Of a stretch of DNA of 9,262 nucleotides, positions 5,902 through 9,262 are shown one piece after another. Every line of letters starts with the position of its first letter. Position 1 is the stretch's first letter. This stretch comes from Gorillibacterium sp. (GTDB lineage: Bacteria > Bacillota > Bacilli > Paenibacillales > NBRC-103111): the NCBI GenBank assembly GCA_014380705.1, contig JACMJI010000255.1, positions 1 through 9,262 on the forward strand, in the 5' to 3' direction. The position numbers and the translations under genes were made by a program. The notes under the pieces were generated by a model. That model did no database searches. It was not told the DNA's origin and worked only from the letters and a program-made list of their open reading frames with translations.

Positions 5902-7252
5902 CATCCAGGTAGCGGTTAACGGCTATCCAAGCAAGCTGTCCGGCAGGAACATCAATGACTGAAATCCCATTTCGGGTCATTTCGGCGGTGTAGGCTTGCC
6001 GGTCAAGCATGAACTTATGCGATAAACTTTTGATATAGGCATCACGACTATGTTTGGATTCCATCAACGTATGGCCGTGAATGACTTCGTCTCTTATGCC
6101 GAGCAAAAGCAGATAATGCTGTTTCCTCAGTCGAGACAGCAACAGCAGCAGACCCGCTTCCTGCATGTATGGGTTGATATCGGTAAAAAGTACAATCAAG
6201 CTGCGTTTTCTTTGAACACGCATCAGGTATCCTAAGGCATAAACACAGCTTGCCTCAACAAAATCACTGGTCAGGTTATAAATAGCATCGGTTATCACGG
6301 ATAGATGGCTCAGTCCAGCTCCGGGAGGAACATACACTTTAATCCTGCTGGAGTAAGCTAAAAACCCGACTTTATCCCCCTGCTTCAGCGCGACAGCAGC
6401 TAAAGCCAAAGCCGCTTCCAGCGCGACATCCAGCTTATTCCTCCCATCAAGCTCCACCCCCATCATGCGTCCGCAATCTAGCAGGATGGTCACAACCTTA
6501 CCCCGTTCAGGCCGAAATACATTCGTCATGAGTGTTCCCGTACGAGCCGCAGCTCGCCAATTAATCTGCCGTGGGTCATCATCCGTGACGTACTCGCGGA
6601 TCGCGTGAAACTCTGATCCCGATGTCTGCTTGCGATAAATCCGTTTTCCTTCAAGTGTGAGATGATTCTGCGTGGTGCTGAGCACACCGCGCACTCCGGA
6701 TAAATCCGGATAAATTCGTATAGACTGATCCGTTTCAACTTGCACACGCTTCGCCCAAAGCCCCAGAGACCCATGCAAGCGAAGGCTGAGTAAGCCGAAA
6801 TGGTACTCCCCACGTTCACTCCCCAATGTTGTGTAGGTAAATTCAACAAATTTACCACGCCAATGGATGTGCATGCTCTCCTGTGGTTTTGCAAAGCTTC
6901 CCGGCAGATCATCAGCCAACTCTAGCTTCAGATGAACAGGTTGATTCGCTTCTGCGCGAATCTGGATTTGGAATCGTTCGCCCTTATCTGCTCTATCCGG
7001 CAGCTTACGACTAATCGTAAGATTGCGTCTTCTGGGCAGCAGCGTTATATCCAGGGCACTCAACCCAAGCAGGACAGCATTGACCAGAAGCAGCATGCCT
7101 ATGCCTACGCCAGCAATTAACCCAATGAAGACGAGGATGGCTCCACCACTTGTAATCCAAGCCATGCGAGTGGTGGGTATAATCATTCGCCGCTTGAAAG
7201 CCTTAGCGAGGGACCGGAACACTCGCCAGCGTTTCCTGGATGTAGTGGTCAC
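5879..7252 (-). CDS. DUF58 domain protein (von Willebrand-like, MoxR partner)
   Basis: DUF58 proteins accompany MoxR ATPases and are membrane-anchored proteins with a degenerate von Willebrand A-like domain. From the GTG at 7252 the product has 457 residues. Two membrane segments lie at about 31-50 and 53-70, followed by a beta-rich extracytoplasmic or linker region. The signature IREYVTDDDPRQINWRAAAR is near 218-237. LLDCGRMM (257-264) stands where a metal site DxSxS would be, and FTDIN is at 356-360. The GTG is chosen for its GGAGG nine bases upstream; it overlaps moxR by 50 bases. ATG 7186, 16 bases after the moxR stop, has a poor ribosome site but gives MIIPTTRMAW, a common kind of DUF58 N-terminus. 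The open frame reaches ATG 7333, which is less likely. The 3' end overlaps the convergent SpoIIM-like gene. Confidence 0.92.
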   Translation of the reverse strand: MTTTSRKRWRVFRSLAKAFKRRMIIPTTRMAWITSGGAILVFIGLIAGVGIGMLLLVNAVLLGLSALDITLLPRRRNLTISRKLPDRADKGERFQIQIRAEANQPVHLKLELADDLPGSFAKPQESMHIHWRGKFVEFTYTTLGSERGEYHFGLLSLRLHGSLGLWAKRVQVETDQSIRIYPDLSGVRGVLSTTQNHLTLEGKRIYRKQTSGSEFHAIREYVTDDDPRQINWRAAARTGTLMTNVFRPERGKVVTILLDCGRMMGVELDGRNKLDVALEAALALAAVALKQGDKVGFLAYSSRIKVYVPPGAGLSHLSVITDAIYNLTSDFVEASCVYALGYLMRVQRKRSLIVLFTDINPYMQEAGLLLLLSRLRKQHYLLLLGIRDEVIHGHTLMESKHSRDAYIKSLSHKFMLDRQAYTAEMTRNGISVIDVPAGQLAWIAVNRYLDVKANDVL

Positions 7253-8132
7253 CAGTTTCCCCCTCCAATTCAGCCTGCGGTGTGAGCAGCAGTCGGTGCC
7301 GCAGCGCCGGAATGGTGACTGTCTTGATATCATCTGGCGTCACGAAATCGCGGCCATCCATCATTGCCCAAGCACGACTTGCCATCATGATGGCAATGCC
7401 TGCTCTCGGACTTGCTCCCAGCAAGACTCGCTTATCTTCGCGTGTCTTGCGAATCAGCGCTGCAATATACTCAACGAGCGTATCCTGCATCACGACATGA
7501 CGCAGATTAACCCGCATCTCCCTAAGCCTCTCCAGTGTTAACGCGGGTGCTGCTTGCGGATCTTTTTCAGCATAGAAAGGGACATGACCCTTGAGAATTT
7601 CCAGCTCTGCCGAAAGGGATGGATAGTGAACCGTCAGTTTAAACATGAAACGGTCCAACTGTGCTTCTGGCAATGGATAAGTACCTTCATACTCCACTGG
7701 ATTCTGCGTCGCAACTACAAAAAATGGATCAGGCAGCGGGTAGCTTTCACCCTGAATGGTAACTTGCCGCTCCTCCATCGCTTCAAGAAGCGCGGATTGG
7801 GTTTTCGGAGGTGTGCGGTTGATCTCGTCAGCAAGCAGCAGATTGGTGAAGACAGGTCCTTGAATGGTTTTGAACTGTTGCTCCTTCATATTGTAAATAA
7901 CGCTGCCCGTTATATCACTTGGCATCATATCCGGTGTGAATTGAACTCGACGATAGATTCCATCTGTTAATTCTGCAAGTGTACGCACCATTTTAGTTTT
8001 TCCAAGTCCAGGTACACCCTCAAGCAGCACGTGGCCACCAGCTAAATACGCAGTTAGCAGCAGTCTGATATTCTTGGATTGTCCAATTACGATCTGATCC
8101 ATCTGTCTTAGCAAATCCTGCAAACGGGTCAC
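7203..8132 (-). CDS. MoxR family AAA+ ATPase
   Basis: The 309-residue protein is a MoxR AAA+ ATPase, a chaperone class thought to mature or remodel partner proteins, often ones with von Willebrand A domains. Visible motifs are Walker A GVPGLGKT (39-46), Walker B LLLADEINR (98-106), sensor 1 ATQNP (141-145), the arginine-finger region EAQLDRF (156-162) and sensor 2 in GASPRA (239-244). The C-terminal lid spans about 205-300. All catalytic residues look intact. No membrane segment is seen, so it should act in the cytoplasm on membrane partners. The GTG start at 8132 overlaps the stop of the DUF4350 gene as GTGA, and GGAGG (8137-8141) is four bases upstream; the N-terminus before IVIGQ has ordinary length. 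DUF58 follows directly and is the expected partner. Confidence 0.97.
   Translation of the reverse strand: MTRLQDLLRQMDQIVIGQSKNIRLLLTAYLAGGHVLLEGVPGLGKTKMVRTLAELTDGIYRRVQFTPDMMPSDITGSVIYNMKEQQFKTIQGPVFTNLLLADEINRTPPKTQSALLEAMEERQVTIQGESYPLPDPFFVVATQNPVEYEGTYPLPEAQLDRFMFKLTVHYPSLSAELEILKGHVPFYAEKDPQAAPALTLERLREMRVNLRHVVMQDTLVEYIAALIRKTREDKRVLLGASPRAGIAIMMASRAWAMMDGRDFVTPDDIKTVTIPALRHRLLLTPQAELEGETGDHYIQETLASVPVPR
7262..7266 (-). promoter_or_regulatory. Ribosome binding site for the GTG start of the DUF58 gene
   Basis: GGAGG on the minus strand, inside moxR, lies nine bases before GTG 7252. The ten bases TGGAGGGGGA are identical to the site before moxR (8133-8142), and both genes begin GTGACC. 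Confidence 0.55.
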
Positions 8133-9262
8133 TCCCCCTCCAGTTTATGTATCACCGCATCAGCTCTGCGGCTCGTTTCCAGAAATAGCTTCTTTGAGCA
8201 GGATGATGATTGCTGCACCCGTCGCCAGCTTAACAGCAGCTCCATAAGAGAATTCGTATCCTCTTTATCCCAATGCTTTCGAGCTACCGCTAATATCTGC
8301 TGATCGTTCGCCCCCAGAAGTACACCCCATCGTTCACGCAGCAGCCCTCGTACATATTGTTCCTGGTGAGTGAGTGCCTCGTGCGCAAGCCCCCGGTTCT
8401 CATACCATCCCGCTGCTGCGATCAGCGTCTCATCTCCCCGCCTCACCGTCCATGACCGTGGAATATAGGCTGGTCCGAATCGAATGGCTTTCCACCACAA
8501 CCACATAAAAGCACCCATTGCTACCTGAAACAGGATGGCCAGCAGCCATTGTGGGTAAGCCGCTAGTGCACCCGCTTTATCCTCTAAACCATGGTGGTAT
8601 TCATCGAACCATAGCGCCGTATGCTGTGAAGATAGATAGGGCCAGACCATATCGAAATGAGATTCTCGTAAAATGGTGTCATTTCGCAACCACTCAGGAG
8701 TTAGAAACACCGTGATATTCCCATCCTCCAAGGGAATCTGCGCGGCAAGAATACCATAGGTATCACGCAGAAGTGGCTTCATCTCGTCGTCCAGCTGCAG
8801 GCGATTAACCGTTTGGATTTCTCCGGTCAGCTTCTTATCCGCTTGCCCCAACTGTCTCTCACTTGAAATCGCCGAAATCCTATCGGGCTCCCCGGAATCC
8901 TCCACCGTAAAAAGCTCCCACTCTGAGGGATCGCTAGCAAACAAAATCAATTCATTTCCTTGGCCAACCCAGTCAATGATTTCATCCTGTTCGTCCTGTT
9001 CGATGCCTCTGGGCTCGATGACCACCAGTGTCTGTCCTGGAGACTCAAGAAGATTTCGCCAAGGCTTCTTCCAGGCTTTAATAGGGACTTCTTTTTCCTT
9101 CATGAGTGTATATAATGCTTTAACCCCATCCGGCTCAGTGGAGGAGGACAGGTAAGGCGGCTTATTCGGTAGATTGGGCTCGAGCATGACAAGTCCAAAT
9201 ACGAGAAAAGCGATAATGCAAAAGCCAAGTAAATAGTGAGGTCTGCGCAGCTTGCTGCGTTC
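8129..9262 (-). CDS. DUF4350 domain membrane protein (partial, N-terminus outside window)
   Basis: The frame is open to the right edge, giving 377 residues. An ATG at 9187 exists but is not the likely start, because the 25 codons before it encode RSKLRRPHYLL and a hydrophobic helix (residues 10-27 of the visible chain), the usual N-terminal anchor of this family. After it comes the DUF4350 region with SSSTEPDGVKALYTLM, a predicted alpha/beta domain, and the motif WFDEYHHG near residues 218-225. A second membrane helix is at about 239-259, followed by RFGP and a cytoplasmic helical tail with GWYENRGLAHEAL. The protein should be anchored at both ends with its middle domain outside the cell. The function is unknown. 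It is chained to moxR by a four-base stop/start overlap. Confidence 0.9.
   Translation of the reverse strand, partial: ERSKLRRPHYLLGFCIIAFLVFGLVMLEPNLPNKPPYLSSSTEPDGVKALYTLMKEKEVPIKAWKKPWRNLLESPGQTLVVIEPRGIEQDEQDEIIDWVGQGNELILFASDPSEWELFTVEDSGEPDRISAISSERQLGQADKKLTGEIQTVNRLQLDDEMKPLLRDTYGILAAQIPLEDGNITVFLTPEWLRNDTILRESHFDMVWPYLSSQHTALWFDEYHHGLEDKAGALAAYPQWLLAILFQVAMGAFMWLWWKAIRFGPAYIPRSWTVRRGDETLIAAAGWYENRGLAHEALTHQEQYVRGLLRERWGVLLGANDQQILAVARKHWDKEDTNSLMELLLSWRRVQQSSSCSKKLFLETSRRADAVIHKLEGE

Noticed and set aside
7253..7333. Extension of DUF58 to ATG 7333
   Set aside because: It would overlap moxR by 131 bases, adds an unlikely cysteine- and arginine-rich stretch, and lacks the well-placed GGAGG found before GTG 7252.
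6526..7541. ORFs within DUF58 and moxR in other frames or on the plus strand (6526-6912, 6932-7120, 7023-7541 and others)
   Set aside because: They are shadows of DUF58 and moxR, without domain resemblance.

Overview
The window looks like chromosomal DNA from a spore-forming, low-to-moderate GC Firmicute, most likely Paenibacillus or a close relative. The reasons are the strong AGGAGG-type ribosome binding sites, the frequent TTG and GTG starts, the split two-subunit iron-sulfur serine dehydratase, and the general style of the proteins. The genus is an inference from style, not from a database match. No rRNA, tRNA, insertion sequence, phage gene or CRISPR array was seen.

Layout, left to right. 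(1) Bases 1-733, minus strand: the N-terminal membrane half of an exporter-type ABC transporter that runs off the left edge. It is preceded by an 11-codon leader ORF and an extended -10 promoter. (2) Bases 1006-2576, minus strand: a tight sdaAB-sdaAA operon for L-serine dehydratase, which converts L-serine to pyruvate and ammonia. (3) Bases 2577-2818: a divergent control region with three inverted repeats and a good sigma-A promoter facing right. (4) Bases 2819-3898, plus strand: a seven-bladed beta-propeller lactonase of the 6-phosphogluconolactonase (YkgB/Pgl) family. (5) Bases 3912-3954: a hairpin terminator for the minus-strand RDD gene. (6) Bases 3977-9262: five genes that belong together. 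They are an RDD membrane protein (minus), a long SpoIIM-like/DUF95 membrane protein (plus), a DUF58 protein (minus), a MoxR AAA+ ATPase (minus) and a DUF4350 membrane protein (minus, running off the right edge).

The five-gene block is the most interesting part. DUF4350, MoxR and DUF58 are translationally chained: the first two share a GTGA overlap, and the MoxR stop lies about 50 bases inside the preferred DUF58 start. They are read towards the SpoIIM-like gene, whose 3' end overlaps DUF58 by 23 bases. The SpoIIM-like gene is divergent from RDD. From memory, the same order and relative orientation occurs in Mycobacterium tuberculosis (Rv3691-Rv3695), which would make this a very old conserved module of unknown function. 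The likely theme is an AAA+ chaperone (MoxR) acting on a von Willebrand-like DUF58 partner at the membrane, with three further integral membrane proteins. The SpoIIM-like protein should not be taken for the sporulation protein SpoIIM itself.
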